A stretch of DNA of 64,000 bases, from positions 2,500,038-2,564,037 of the forward strand of contig NZ_CP145608.1 in assembly GCF_036884295.1 (NCBI RefSeq), given 5' to 3'. Positions 54,656 to 64,000 of this stretch are shown here, in pieces. The notes beneath the pieces were generated by a model. The model did no database searches. It was given only the letters and a program-made list of their open reading frames with translations, and was not told the DNA's origin. The stretch comes from Brochothrix thermosphacta DSM 20171 = FSL F6-1036 (GTDB lineage Bacteria > Bacillota > Bacilli > Lactobacillales > Listeriaceae). Position numbers and translations under genes: made by a program. The first letter of the stretch is position 1. Each line of letters begins with the position of its first letter.

Positions 54656-55088
54656 TCTCTCAAATTAGGAGTTTTCGTAATCAACCTACTCCATGTGTAT
54701 AAAAAATTAAGATTTGCGTTTGCATACTACCTTGCTTTTTTTACAACTTAGAGTTCTTATTTCATTAATTATCCAACCGATATTATTACAGTCCTGCTAA
54801 CGCAGTCTTTTATTATTACTTACTCTTTAATTGTAGCAAAAAAAGCCGTAATCATGTTAATATAAGACGAATTTAAATACAACTTCCTTTTCAATGCCAT
54901 TATTTTTCAGGGATATCGTCTCTTCTATAAAGCAATAAAAATAACATCATTTATATCTTTAAACTACCAAATTCCGTATTTAAATATTAACTAACATGTT
55001 TAACAATATAAAAATAAGAACGGATTGTTCGTTAAAAAATAACGATAACACCCCGCTCTTATTAGCTATTAATTAATAATAACGCTCT
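54656..55088. other. Intergenic region parA / XRE gene
   Basis: AT-rich and non-coding. It should hold the parAB promoter. It holds a direct repeat TCAACCTACTC (about 54646 and 54681) that duplicates the parA ribosome-site region, and the terminator of the next gene. Confidence 0.4.
55013..55063 (-). terminator. Terminator after the XRE gene at 55089
   Basis: AATAAGAACGG pairs with CCGCTCTTATT with one mismatch, plus an inner GTTA/TAAC stem. Confidence 0.6.
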
Positions 55089-55415
55089 TTATTTCAACGC
55101 ACCCAACAATCCCATAATCATTCCATAAATAGGGAAAATCAACCACCAAAATTGTTTGAATAACGCTATAAAATCATTTGGCTTCGCTTCATTTACCGTG
55201 ATGTTTTTTTGGAAATCGCGGTCACCTTTAATTAATTCATCCAAACTTACTTCATAAAGTTCGCTCAACTTAATCAAATTTTCGATATCAGGGTATCCGC
55301 CACCAACTTCCCATTTTGAAATAGACTGTCGCTTCAAGTTTAAGATGGTCGCCAATTCTTCTTGTGAATAGCCTTCTTTTTCACGCAATAACTTCAATCG
55401 TTCCCCAAGATGCAT
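55089..55415 (-). CDS. Small XRE-family regulator with C-terminal membrane helix
   Basis: 108 residues. The HTH is YSQEELATILNLKRQSISKWEVGGGYPD; a short linker (DELIKGDRDF) and one membrane helix (about 86-106) follow. AAGGAG precedes ATG 55415. Same general type as the gene at 45541. No linked target is obvious. Confidence 0.88.
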   Translation of the reverse strand: MHLGERLKLLREKEGYSQEELATILNLKRQSISKWEVGGGYPDIENLIKLSELYEVSLDELIKGDRDFQKNITVNEAKPNDFIALFKQFWWLIFPIYGMIMGLLGALK

Positions 55416-55534
55416 GGTTAATCAACTCCTTATTATTATAGTATTAACTATACTTAATAATTATATTTATTAAAAGAAGCTCATGGTTGCTTAAACGCAA
55501 CTACTAGTTGCACAGTACCCTTATACCTGATAAA

Positions 55535-56101
55535 TTAGCGATATTCGCGTGCTTTAGGCGCTTGATAATTTTCAATGAATGTTTTAATTTTACTGAGTGA
55601 ATCTGAGATGCAAATATTATCTCGATCAGTTTGTGATAAAAATCCCGAAGCAACCATCGTATCAAAAAAACTTGCCAATCCATCGTAATAACCAGCTACA
55701 TTATATAAAACACATGGATTTTGGTGTTGAGCGACACGCCCTAACGAGATTACTTCTGAAATTTCTTCCAATGTGCCTGGCCCTCCTGGAAGTGCAATAA
55801 AAACATCAGCCAGATCAATCATGCGAGTTTTGCGCTCCGGCATTGTTTCTACCACCTCTAAAGTCGTTAATTTTTCATGTGCTATCTCACGATCTTTTAA
55901 AAATTTAGGCATAATACCCGTGACATTACCGTGACCTTTTAAAATCGTATCAGCAATTATACCCATCAGTCCTACTTTACCGCCACCATAAACCAACTCA
56001 TAGTTGTTAGCAAGTAACCATTCTCCCAAAGCAATTGTTTGTTCTTTATATATAGGATTAATACCCTCTGCGGCTCCACAATATACTGCAGCTCTTTTCA
56101 T
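55535..56101 (-). CDS. LOG family protein (TIGR00730), nucleoside 5'-monophosphate phosphoribohydrolase-like
   Basis: 188 residues. Rossmann-like start AAVYCGAAEGIN, ELVYGGGKVGLMGIIAD, and the diagnostic PGGPGTLEEISE motif (the family's PGGxGTxxE), preceded by the conserved arginine of MPERKTRM. Plant LOG enzymes release cytokinin bases; bacterial relatives hydrolyse purine nucleoside monophosphates. The substrate here is unknown. Confidence 0.92.
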   Translation of the reverse strand: MKRAAVYCGAAEGINPIYKEQTIALGEWLLANNYELVYGGGKVGLMGIIADTILKGHGNVTGIMPKFLKDREIAHEKLTTLEVVETMPERKTRMIDLADVFIALPGGPGTLEEISEVISLGRVAQHQNPCVLYNVAGYYDGLASFFDTMVASGFLSQTDRDNICISDSLSKIKTFIENYQAPKAREYR

Positions 56102-56126
56102 ATTTTCACTACCTTTTCTGTTGAAA

Positions 56127-56157
56127 TAAGCGCAGGCACTTCCGAAAGTGCCTACGC
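56127..56157 (-). terminator. Terminator after noc
   Basis: GCGCAGGCACTT pairs with AAGTGCCTACGC around a 4-nt loop, with one weak pair, followed by TTATTTC on the minus strand. Confidence 0.7.
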
Positions 56158-56179
56158 CTGTATCTTATTAATAAATAAA

Positions 56180-57028
56180 TTATTTATTTTTAGAGATTTT
56201 AATAGAAATTTCAATGTATTCTTCTGTTTCATTTTCAATCGTTTCAACTGGAATACCGGTTTTATTTACCAAATCCAATGATTCTTTGATTGTATTAACA
56301 GCAATTCTAAAATCACGACTCTTAATTTGACGTTTTTTAGGCGCATTCACCTTATCCAACAGTTTTTGCACACGATTTTCGGTTGCCTTTACAGTGAGTT
56401 CGTGTTCGATAATTTCTTTTAATAATTCTGCTTGTTGTGCCTCATCTAATGCGATTAAAGCACGGGCATGGCGCTCTGTAATTTGTTTATTCAAAGCTGC
56501 TGTTTGCACCGATTCACCTAACTTTAGCAAGCGTAATTTATTTGCTACAGTTGATTGACTTTTTCCTAATTGCTTAGCCAACTCACCTTGTGTAATTTGG
56601 TGTAAGGCAATTAAACGCTTATAGGCATGTGCTTCTTCAATCGCAGTCAATTCTTCTCGCTGTAAGTTTTCAATCAAGGCAATTGAGGCAACCTCTTTGT
56701 CTGATAATTGATTAACAATTGCAGGAACCTTTTCCCACTTCAATAAATTCATCGCACGGAAACGACGTTCACCTGCAATGATTTCGTAACCATCTTCTTT
56801 GTACTCTCGCACAATAATAGGTTGAATCAGCCCATGTTCAGCAATAGTCTGTGACAATTCAGCAATTTTTTCTTCATCAAAGACAGCGCGAGGTTGAAAA
56901 CGATTTGCTATAATTTTTGTAATAGGGAGCTCTTCAACCGTCTGATTATGTGATTCTTCAACAAATTTTTCAATTATTTTTTCTTCTTGTTGACGTGCTT
57001 GTTTCTTTCCAAAGCCAAATAAACCCAA
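56180..57028 (-). CDS. noc: Nucleoid occlusion protein Noc
   Basis: 282 residues, a ParB paralogue. An N-terminal amphipathic start (GLFGFGKKQARQ) could bind membrane, followed by the ParB box (ANRFQPRAVFDEEKIAELSQTI, YEIIAGERRFRA) and the HTH ITQGELAKQLGKSQSTVANKLRLLKLG. In Bacillus Noc binds its own sites and blocks Z-ring assembly over the nucleoid. TTG 57028 is the likely start, 10 nt after GAAGGAG. It lies between LOG and rsmG; the rsmG neighbour is conserved in Bacillales. Confidence 0.93.
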   Translation of the reverse strand: MGLFGFGKKQARQQEEKIIEKFVEESHNQTVEELPITKIIANRFQPRAVFDEEKIAELSQTIAEHGLIQPIIVREYKEDGYEIIAGERRFRAMNLLKWEKVPAIVNQLSDKEVASIALIENLQREELTAIEEAHAYKRLIALHQITQGELAKQLGKSQSTVANKLRLLKLGESVQTAALNKQITERHARALIALDEAQQAELLKEIIEHELTVKATENRVQKLLDKVNAPKKRQIKSRDFRIAVNTIKESLDLVNKTGIPVETIENETEEYIEISIKISKNK

Positions 57029-57220
57029 TGGTCTTCGACTCCTTCCCTCTATCTATAATTAATCTGCCCTTCAACGAATGCTAACGGACGAATTGTTATG
57101 CGCTATTATTATATTTTAGCAAACAATCTCTAAAATACAATCTCTCAACTTAAACGTGCAGTCTCTTTTTTTACTCATCTTTCATTCTAGTGTCTATCAT
57201 ACCAAAGTTAATTGCATAAC

Positions 57221-57252
57221 AAAAGCCAAGAACCGATGAGTTCTTGGCTTTT
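57221..57252 (-). terminator. Terminator after rsmG
   Basis: AAAAGCCAAGAAC and GTTCTTGGCTTTT form a perfect 13-bp stem with a 6-nt loop. Confidence 0.9.
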
Positions 57253-57257
57253 AGTCA

Positions 57258-57974
57258 CTATACAATTGGCATTTTATTTGGTGTTCCAGGTTTGCGTGGG
57301 TATTGTTTAGGCGTTTTACGTTTTTTAGCGATGGTAACAACATGACGCTCAGCCTCTTCAACGGGCAGCATGAAGGCCTCATCACTCAATAACTCTCCAC
57401 CTAATACCTTTATACCCTTTTTAGCATCAACCATCTCTGCTGCTGTGTGAGCCGCTTTAAGCGCAACAAAATGTCCGCGCAATTTAACAAGTGGTAAACA
57501 CAATTCAGCTAAAACACTCATTCTAGCCACAGCTCGAGCGGTTACAATATCAAATTGCTCACGATATTGTTTATTTTGACCAAATGTTTCCGCGCGATCA
57601 TGCACAAAATAAACATCCTTTAATCCTAATTCACTTGCAAGATGGTTAAGGAACGTAATACGTTTATTTAATGAATCAACAATTGTTACTTTTAGTTGCG
57701 GGAAAGCAATTTTAATTGGAAGGCTAGGGAAACCAGCTCCAGCTCCTACATCGCATAAGCTAACAGATTGATCCATATCATAATAAAAGGCTAAGGTAAT
57801 TGAATCATAAAAGTGTTTAAGATAAATTTCCTCTGGATCAGTAATAGCTGTGAGATTCATTTTTTCATTCCACTCCACTAATACCTCCGCATATACTTGA
57901 TATTGTTTCATTTGCTCATCTGATAATGCGATGCCTTTTTCCAACAAAGCTTCACGGAATTGTTCTGGGTTCAC
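57258..57974 (-). CDS. rsmG: 16S rRNA (guanine-N7) methyltransferase RsmG (GidB)
   Basis: 238 residues from GTG 57974, about 10 nt after GGAGG; this start aligns with known RsmG N-termini ([15 protein letters not shown]). The SAM motif is [19 protein letters not shown], then [15 protein letters not shown] and [13 protein letters not shown]. It methylates G527 of 16S rRNA. It starts 1 nt after the mnmG stop. The basic C-terminus ([18 protein letters not shown]) is typical. Confidence 0.97.
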   Translation of the reverse strand: MNPEQFREALLEKGIALSDEQMKQYQVYAEVLVEWNEKMNLTAITDPEEIYLKHFYDSITLAFYYDMDQSVSLCDVGAGAGFPSLPIKIAFPQLKVTIVDSLNKRITFLNHLASELGLKDVYFVHDRAETFGQNKQYREQFDIVTARAVARMSVLAELCLPLVKLRGHFVALKAAHTAAEMVDAKKGIKVLGGELLSDEAFMLPVEEAERHVVTIAKKRKTPKQYPRKPGTPNKMPIV

Positions 57975-57975
57975 T

Positions 57976-59871
57976 TTATTCTTCGCCTCCAACTCTTACT
58001 AGTTTACCTTGCTCCAAATACACCATCAAAATTGATACATCTGCAGGGTTCACACCTGAAATACGACTTGCTTGAGCAAGCGTTAACGGTTGTACTTCTT
58101 TAAGATTTTCGCGTGCTTCTGTTGCTAAACCACTAATATAATCATAATCTAAATCCACAGGAATTGTTTTTTGTTCCATGCGTTTAAGTTTATCGACACG
58201 TTCTAATGATTTTTTGATATAACCCTCATATTTCACTTGGATTTCTACTTGTTCAGCAACTTCTTCAGTGATATTATCACTTGCTGCTATAACTTCTATT
58301 AAGTCTGCATAGGTTACTTCAGGGCGACGTAAAAGATCCCAAGCTAAAATACCATCTTTTAGTAATGAACCCCCGATTTTAGTCATCCAGGCTTGTACTT
58401 CTGCAGTTGGTTTTACACGAATTGATTTGAGTCGATCTGACTCCTCAGCAATCTGTGCTTTTTTATTTAAAAAGGCTTGGTAACGTTCTTCTGTAATCAA
58501 GCCAATATCATGGCCTTTTTCAGTTAAACGTAAATCAGCATTGTCGTGACGTAATAAAAGTCGATATTCCGCGCGTGATGTTAACAAACGATAAGGTTCT
58601 TTCGTCCCTTTTGTTACAAGATCATCAATCATAACACCGATATAACCCTCGCTACGTTTCATAATAAACGGTTCTTTATTTTGAACTGCTAATGCAGCAT
58701 TAATACCTGCGATAATACCTTGACCAGCCGCTTCTTCATAACCACTTGTACCATTGATTTGACCCGCTGTATACAGGTTTTTAATCCGTTTCGTCTCTAG
58801 TGTTGGCCACAATTGCGTTGGTGCCACTGCATCGTATTCAATTGCATAACCTGCACGCATCATTGACGCATTTTCAAGTCCTGGAATAGAATTAAGCATT
58901 TTATGTTGCACATCTTCAGGCATACTTGTAGATAGTCCTTGAACATATACTTCTTCTGTATGACGACCTTCTGGTTCCAAGAATATTTGATGGCGCGGTT
59001 TATCTGAAAAGCGTACAATTTTATCTTCAATTGATGGACAGTAACGCGGGCCACTTCCTTCAATAATACCCGTGAACATTGGCGCACGATGAAGGTTCGC
59101 TTTAATAATTTCATGTGTTTCTTCAGTTGTATAAGTTAACCAGCAAGGGATTTGATCGGTAATAAATTTAGTTGTTTCGTAACTAAAACCACGATGATCT
59201 TCATCACCTGGTTGTATCTCTGTTTGTGAATAATCGATTGATGTCGATTTCACACGTGGTGGTGTTCCTGTTTTCAAGCGTAACAAGTCAAATCCAAGTG
59301 TCTCTAATTGTTTAGAAAGAGCCACTGACGGTTGTTGGTTATTTGGACCACTTGAATATTTAATATCGCCAATAATGATTTCACCACGTGAGTATGTTCC
59401 CGTTGTAATAATGACTGTTTTTCCACGGTAAATACCACCTGTTTGTGTAATGACACCTGTTACAACATCATCTTCGATAATCAATTCATCTACCAAACCT
59501 TGGCGCAATGTAATATTATCTTCTTTTTCAATTGTGTGCTTCATTTCATATTGGTAGTCCCATTTGTCAGCTTGTGCACGTAAGGCACGAACTGCAGGAC
59601 CTTTCCCAGTATTTAGCATACGCATTTGAATATATGTTTTATCGATATTACGACCCATTTCGCCACCTAAGGCATCAATTTCACGGACAACCACACCTTT
59701 AGCAGGCCCTCCGATTGAGGGGTTACACGGCATAAAACCAATCATATCGAGATTGATTGTAACCATCAATGTTTTACAGCCCATACGCGCTGCAGCTAAT
59801 CCCGCTTCAACACCTGCGTGTCCTGAACCAACAACAATGACATCATAATTTCCAGCTTCATAAGTTTGCAT
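57976..59871 (-). CDS. mnmG: tRNA uridine-5-carboxymethylaminomethyl modification enzyme MnmG (GidA)
   Basis: 631 residues from ATG 59871. FAD-binding motif [19 protein letters not shown] at the N-terminus; [24 protein letters not shown], the cysteine-bearing TGTPPRV and [14 protein letters not shown], then [17 protein letters not shown] and the C-terminal helical domain. With MnmE it installs cmnm5 at wobble U34 of tRNAs. It sits in mnmE-mnmG-rsmG. Confidence 0.98.
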   Translation of the reverse strand: MQTYEAGNYDVIVVGSGHAGVEAGLAAARMGCKTLMVTINLDMIGFMPCNPSIGGPAKGVVVREIDALGGEMGRNIDKTYIQMRMLNTGKGPAVRALRAQADKWDYQYEMKHTIEKEDNITLRQGLVDELIIEDDVVTGVITQTGGIYRGKTVIITTGTYSRGEIIIGDIKYSSGPNNQQPSVALSKQLETLGFDLLRLKTGTPPRVKSTSIDYSQTEIQPGDEDHRGFSYETTKFITDQIPCWLTYTTEETHEIIKANLHRAPMFTGIIEGSGPRYCPSIEDKIVRFSDKPRHQIFLEPEGRHTEEVYVQGLSTSMPEDVQHKMLNSIPGLENASMMRAGYAIEYDAVAPTQLWPTLETKRIKNLYTAGQINGTSGYEEAAGQGIIAGINAALAVQNKEPFIMKRSEGYIGVMIDDLVTKGTKEPYRLLTSRAEYRLLLRHDNADLRLTEKGHDIGLITEERYQAFLNKKAQIAEESDRLKSIRVKPTAEVQAWMTKIGGSLLKDGILAWDLLRRPEVTYADLIEVIAASDNITEEVAEQVEIQVKYEGYIKKSLERVDKLKRMEQKTIPVDLDYDYISGLATEARENLKEVQPLTLAQASRISGVNPADVSILMVYLEQGKLVRVGGEE

Positions 59872-59888
59872 TTTTTTACATCCCTTCC

Positions 59889-61274
59889 TTACTTCCCTAA
59901 ACAAAATTGTGAGAATAATTGATCTAATAATTCATCTTGAACGGCATCCCCAGTAATTTCACCAAGCAACGTCCAAGCTTGTGTCATATCCATTTGTACT
60001 AAATCGACCGGCATATCATTCGCTAAACCATTTAACACCTCGTCAAAAGCAGCCACTGTTTTGTTCAGTAAAGCAACATGACGTGTATTGGAAACATAAG
60101 TAGCATCTTCACTTACAACAGCGCCTGAGAAAAAGAAATCTGCAATTGCTTGCTCTAGTTGATCGATGCCTTCTTGTGTCTCTAATGATATTTTAACGAC
60201 TGGATTACCTTGTGCCAATTCAGTAATACGCGCTTCATCAGCCACAGTAGGTAAATCTGTTTTATTAAGAATAACAACGAACGGTTGATGTGATGCTGCT
60301 TCAAATAATGCCTCATCTTCAATACTTAACGGTTCTGCTTGGTTGATAACAAGCAATATAAAGCTTGCGTCCGACAGTGCTTGGCGCGAACGTTCAACAC
60401 CGATTTTCTCAACGATATCCTCTGTTTCACGAATACCAGCTGTATCAACTAATTTAAGCGGTACACCTTTAACATTGACGTATTCTTCCACAATATCACG
60501 CGTCGTACCTGCGATGTTCGTCACAATCGCTTTATCTTCTTGAATCAATTGGTTTAGCAATGATGATTTCCCTACATTTGGGCGACCGATGATAGCTGTT
60601 GATAAACCATCACGTAAAATTTTACCTTGTTGCGCTGTCTCAAGTAACTGCAATACGTAGCCTTTTACCTCTGTCGCTTTTTCCAACAACATACGTTGCG
60701 TCATCTCTTCAACATCATCATATTCTGGGTAATCAATATTCACTTCAACTTGTGCCAATACATCTAAAATTTCACGACGTAAACTGCGGATCAAGCGGCT
60801 TAAGTTTCCATCCATTTGTTTCAATGCCAAACCCATTGCTCGATCAGTTTTAGCTCGAATTAAATCCATAACTGCTTCCGCCTGAGATAAATCAATTCGT
60901 CCATTGAGAAACGCTCGTTTCGTAAATTCACCAGGCTCAGCTAGGCGTGCACCCAACTGTAATATCAATTGTAAAACACGGTTAACAGCTACAATACCGC
61001 CATGTGTGTTAATTTCTACGCAATCTTCACGTGTAAATGTTTTTGGTGCTCGCAAAACAGTCACCATTACCTCATCAATCATTTCATTTGTTTGAGGATT
61101 TACAATATGACCATAATGAATCGTATGTGAATCAACCATTTCTAATGATTTTTTCCCAGCTTGATAAGCCTTATTTACAATCGCAACCGCATTATCGCCA
61201 CTCACTCGAATAATTGAAATTGCCCCCTCACCCGGTGGTGTTGAAATCGCTGCAATCGTATCAAATTCTAACAT
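59889..61274 (-). CDS. mnmE: tRNA modification GTPase MnmE (TrmE)
   Basis: 461 residues from ATG 61274. N-terminal folate-binding domain ([21 protein letters not shown]), central helical domain, and inserted G domain with [28 protein letters not shown] and LNKTDLP; the C-terminal end FCLGK carries the functional cysteine. It partners with MnmG. First gene of mnmE-mnmG-rsmG, 17 nt before mnmG. Confidence 0.98.
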   Translation of the reverse strand: MLEFDTIAAISTPPGEGAISIIRVSGDNAVAIVNKAYQAGKKSLEMVDSHTIHYGHIVNPQTNEMIDEVMVTVLRAPKTFTREDCVEINTHGGIVAVNRVLQLILQLGARLAEPGEFTKRAFLNGRIDLSQAEAVMDLIRAKTDRAMGLALKQMDGNLSRLIRSLRREILDVLAQVEVNIDYPEYDDVEEMTQRMLLEKATEVKGYVLQLLETAQQGKILRDGLSTAIIGRPNVGKSSLLNQLIQEDKAIVTNIAGTTRDIVEEYVNVKGVPLKLVDTAGIRETEDIVEKIGVERSRQALSDASFILLVINQAEPLSIEDEALFEAASHQPFVVILNKTDLPTVADEARITELAQGNPVVKISLETQEGIDQLEQAIADFFFSGAVVSEDATYVSNTRHVALLNKTVAAFDEVLNGLANDMPVDLVQMDMTQAWTLLGEITGDAVQDELLDQLFSQFCLGK

Positions 61275-61304
61275 TTTTTGCCGCCCCTTTCTTTTTTTGC
61301 ACAA

Positions 61305-61625
61305 AATAAAAAGCCAAAAATACCCAATGTAGTTTTAGCTCAACAACACAGGTTTAAAAGATCATAAGCAAAAAGAACAAACGTTATAACAGAGCGTATA
61401 CCCGTTAAACATTAGTTGTCTTTGACTTATCCACATCTTTCACCTGTAGATATATTCAATTATAGTTTCCATTCTATTTTAACTTATCCACATGTGAATA
61501 ACAAGTGGTCTGAGTCCAAAATTGAATGTCAGGCCTAAAATCCAAGCTACTTTAAGGCTACTAATGGTTTTTAAAGAATAAAAAAACGTTAGAACCTTTT
61601 GGCTCTAACGTTTTTCATTAATTAA
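61305..61625. other. Intergenic region mnmE / yidC with two DnaA boxes
   Basis: Non-coding. TTATCCACA occurs at 61427-61435 and 61484-61492; the second is joined to an imperfect inverted partner (TGTGAATAA). A strong terminator lies at the right. Confidence 0.6.
61582..61615 (-). terminator. Terminator of the rnpA-yidC genes
   Basis: AAAAACGTTAGA and TCTAACGTTTTT form a perfect 12-bp stem just past the yidC stop. Confidence 0.85.
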
Positions 61626-62513
61626 TTATTTTTTCTTTTTTGATTTTGATTTCTTTTTAGTACTTGGTTGTTCTTTCAATGTCAATTGTTCTTCACGACG
61701 TTTTTCAGCATCTAATGCAGCTTGTGCTTCAGCCATTTCACGACGGATTTTAAACGGATTATTGATTAACAACGTTTGGAATACCATAAAGATATTACCT
61801 ATTACCCAGTACAAAGCAAGTGCAGATGGTAATGACCAACCAGCGAATAAAATAAATGCTGGCATAACATATAACATCATACTCATTTGCGAAGCCATCA
61901 TACCTTCTTGTTTCGGTTGAGACATCATGCTCAACTTAGTAGAGAGGAATGTTGTAATAGCAGCTAAAATTGGTAAAATATGCATATGATCTGCTTGGCC
62001 TAAATTGAACCATAAGAATGTTCCTGTTTCTAATACTTCAGTACGTCTAATCGCAGCATAAAGACCAAATAATACAGGCATTTGAATAAGTAATGGTAAA
62101 CAACCGGCTAACGGATTAACATTATTTTCTTTATATAATGCCATTGTCTCTTGTTGTAGTAACATCTGTGTATCACGATCTTTAGATTTGTATTTAGCTT
62201 GGATTTCTTTAATTTTTGGTTGTAATTTCATCATGTTACGTTGGCTACGTAATTGTTTTACCATCAACGGTAAAATCAATAAACGGATAACAATCGTAAT
62301 CAAAATAATACCCATACCATAGCTATTACCTGCTAAGGCTGATAGCTTCAAGATTAACCAACTAATTGGAAATACAATATAGTGACTCCAAAATCCTGTT
62401 GTATTTGCATCTATTGGATTTGACGCTGCTCCTGCTGTTGGCGAACACGCTGATAAAACAAGTACTAATGAAGCGACCATTAATAGTAATAGCCATTTTT
62501 TATTTGCTTTCAC
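61626..62513 (-). CDS. yidC: Membrane protein insertase YidC (lipoprotein form, SpoIIIJ-like)
   Basis: 295 residues. A lipoprotein signal ends at Cys23 (VLVLSACSP). Five membrane segments follow, with the YidC core signatures SYGMGIILITIVIRLLILPL, the positively charged loop after it, and NPLAGCLPLLIQMPVLFGLY. A Lys-rich tail (KKKSKSKKKK) suits ribosome contact. It inserts membrane proteins with or without Sec. The start is GTG 62513 after GGGGG. Second after rnpA in rpmH-rnpA-yidC. Confidence 0.97.
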   Translation of the reverse strand: MKANKKWLLLLMVASLVLVLSACSPTAGAASNPIDANTTGFWSHYIVFPISWLILKLSALAGNSYGMGIILITIVIRLLILPLMVKQLRSQRNMMKLQPKIKEIQAKYKSKDRDTQMLLQQETMALYKENNVNPLAGCLPLLIQMPVLFGLYAAIRRTEVLETGTFLWFNLGQADHMHILPILAAITTFLSTKLSMMSQPKQEGMMASQMSMMLYVMPAFILFAGWSLPSALALYWVIGNIFMVFQTLLINNPFKIRREMAEAQAALDAEKRREEQLTLKEQPSTKKKSKSKKKK

Positions 62514-62558
62514 TCAATAAATCCCCCTTATCCAAAACCTATCTATTTTATAGATATA

Positions 62559-62915
62559 TTATTTAGAACGGTGTTGGTACACCTTTGCTAATTTCAATAC
62601 ATGTTCGAGACTCGATTTCATCTCATGGTAAGTCATAGTGGCCGCCGGATTTCTGGCGATAATAACAATATCAACATCATGTTTAATCAACTGGTTTGCA
62701 TCAAATTCCATCATTACATGACGCAAGCAGCGTTTAATGTAATTTCGTAGATGCGCGTCGCCTAATTTTTTGCTAACTGATAACCCAACTCTAAAATGAG
62801 CTTGATCTTTTTTCGGATAGCTATAAATAACAAATTGGCGGTTGGCAGTCGAATGTCCATGTTTGAAAATTGTTTGAAAATCTTCATTACGTTTAATACG
62901 ATTTGCTTTTTTCAT
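62559..62915 (-). CDS. rnpA: Ribonuclease P protein component
   Basis: 118 residues. The RNR-type motif is LGDAHLRNYIKRCLRH, preceded by RVGLSVSKKLG and followed by DIVIIARNPAATM. It binds the RNase P RNA and helps process tRNA 5' ends. Position between rpmH and yidC is invariant in Firmicutes. Confidence 0.97.
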   Translation of the reverse strand: MKKANRIKRNEDFQTIFKHGHSTANRQFVIYSYPKKDQAHFRVGLSVSKKLGDAHLRNYIKRCLRHVMMEFDANQLIKHDVDIVIIARNPAATMTYHEMKSSLEHVLKLAKVYQHRSK

Positions 62916-63104
62916 TAATTCTTATCAACACCACCTGTTTACTAAAAAGTTGTGCACTCATAAATATGTCAAACTAGGTCTATTATAGCTGAATTTCTCT
63001 TAAAAAAAAACAGATATAGCCTCATTTGAATATTATTTTATATCTGCGTTGTATTATCTTTGACAAATATTACTGTAAACAAACGCTACTTTGCTAAATT
63101 AATT

Positions 63105-63134
63105 CAAAAAAAAACCACTGAGACAACTCAGTGG
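63105..63134 (-). terminator. Terminator-like hairpin after rpmH
   Basis: CCACTGAG (63115-63122) pairs with CTCAGTGG (63127-63134); a run of T's follows on the minus strand. It probably gives partial termination between rpmH and rnpA. Confidence 0.8.
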
Positions 63135-63140
63135 GTCTTA

Positions 63141-63275
63141 TTATGCTGATAAGACTTTACGTCCTTTACGACGACGAGCAGCTAATACACGACGACCGTT
63201 TTTTGAACTCATACGTGCACGGAAACCGTGAACTTTAGAATGTTTACGTTTTTTTGGTTGGTAAGTTTGTTTCAT
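63141..63275 (-). CDS. rpmH: 50S ribosomal protein L34
   Basis: 44 residues, beginning [18 protein letters not shown] and ending [18 protein letters not shown], the canonical L34. AGGAGG precedes ATG 63275. First gene of rpmH-rnpA-yidC, divergent from the expected dnaA. Confidence 0.99.
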   Translation of the reverse strand: MKQTYQPKKRKHSKVHGFRARMSSKNGRRVLAARRRKGRKVLSA

Positions 63276-63573
63276 ATCCAACACCTCCTCAAAATCTAAA
63301 TTCCAAAAGTGTCATAATACTGATTAAAATGACATACTAGGTAATTATAGTAGATAAGTGGCATTGTTGTCAATCGAATTCGAATAAACCTTTAGTGAAA
63401 ATAATTTATTAAATTGATAAAATACAGATTTTCTTCTATATAATACTACTTCTTTCTGTTGTAAAAATTTTCAAGATTTTTAATTTTTATCTGCCTCTTT
63501 ATTTTCAACTTGAATTTTTCATTAAAAAATCTTTGTTTCTTTTTAACTTAAACGTATTTCCTCCTTAATTAAG

Positions 63574-63917
63574 TTATCCACAGTTATTTTTGTTTCCGTC
63601 CTCTTTTTATTTATGCACATATTAGTCCTTAATTATCCACAAAGGTATTTAATAACTTTTTTTACTTTTTATTTTATGCATGCTTATGGACAGCTTATCC
63701 CCATAGCCCACCGTTGTGGATAACAGTTATCAACAGGTGTATATGTTTGTGAACAATCATTTACTGCACTTGATAGCAAAGACGTTTTCTGATAAACTAA
63801 GAAAGATATAAAAGCTAAATAAGGCTGTGGATAAAAATAGTTGTCCACATTCTGTGCATAACTTGTGGATAACATTATTCAGCGTTGTTCACTTTTTTTG
63901 TCCACAGCTGTGGATAA
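63574..63917. other. oriC: Chromosomal origin region (DnaA-box cluster upstream of dnaA)
   Basis: Six perfect DnaA boxes: TTATCCACA at 63574 and 63633, and its complement at 63715, 63826, 63864 and 63909. At least six more differ by one base (63611, 63684, 63695, 63727, 63841, 63853, 63898 among them). They lie between rpmH and the window end, the position of incA/incB in B. subtilis. Confidence 0.93.
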
Positions 63918-64000
63918 TGTGTACAGATCATGCAACATTTTTCTATAACGTCTTAAGCTTTATTTATATAGGCTACAACTTTGCAGGGGGAAAATAATTT
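63918..64000 (+). promoter_or_regulatory. Leader and ribosome-binding site of the expected dnaA gene
   Basis: AGGGGGAAAATAATTT ends the window, a spacing that puts the dnaA start codon within a few bases beyond 64000. Confidence 0.6.

Noticed and set aside
55013..55040. LexA (SOS) box resembling AATAAGAAC...GTTCG
   Set aside because: The GAAC and GTTC halves are 5 bp apart instead of 4 and the sequence is part of a terminator stem.
63684..63875. 63-codon frame in the origin
   Set aside because: It is made of repeated DnaA boxes and has no ribosome site.

Overview
The window is an AT-rich low-GC Firmicute chromosome segment lying just left of oriC. The right-hand gene order parA-parB-DUF951, noc-rsmG-mnmG-mnmE, yidC-rnpA-rpmH, then a DnaA-box-rich region reading into an expected dnaA beyond base 64000, is the classic Bacillales origin neighbourhood. 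The set purA, dnaB, rplI, gdpP, rpsR-ssb-rpsF, ychF together with an internalin-like leucine-rich-repeat protein at the left edge resembles Listeriaceae. I favour Brochothrix or a close relative of Listeria (inference, not proven). Nearly all housekeeping genes are on the minus strand and so point away from the origin.

Layout. 1-6500 is accessory: the 5' part of an LRR surface protein, an ogt-adaA alkylation-repair operon, a TPP-dependent enzyme paired with a MEKHLA/PAS protein, an Abi/HEPN abortive-infection gene, and tRNA-Lys(CTT) followed by a tandem 82-bp repeat. 6600-24400 is core: a C39-type peptidase, purA with PurR boxes, the mannitol operon mtlA-mtlR-mtlD with an MtlR-like palindrome and a cre site, an MFS exporter, dnaB-rplI-gdpP, YitT and DUF2785 proteins, a compact DnaA-box cluster, rpsF-ssb-rpsR with an S6:S18 leader, and a LuxR-type regulator with a degenerate receiver.

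24834-43884 is a ~19-kb integrated element bounded by a 13-bp repeat and by matching 28-bp integrase-arm-like repeats. Its backbone resembles a phage-inducible island or satellite: integrase, CI-like repressor, divergent Cro-like gene with three operators, replication initiator, Prim-Pol and D5 helicase genes, an ArpU-like regulator, and a palindrome/iteron array that may be its origin. Inserted in the backbone is a cargo block with a type I restriction-modification system (hsdR-hsdM-recombinase-hsdS) and a secreted pectate lyase. The backbone, but not the cargo, is packed with the heptamer GAAGCGG, which is the S. aureus Chi sequence.

44007-64000 is core again: aldehyde dehydrogenase, two XRE/membrane regulators, a 50-residue membrane protein, ychF, MepB, two LytR-CpsA-Psr genes (one needing a -1 frameshift at oligo-A), an HD-domain protein, segregation genes with a parS site, tRNA/rRNA modification genes, membrane insertase, RNase P protein, L34 and the origin.
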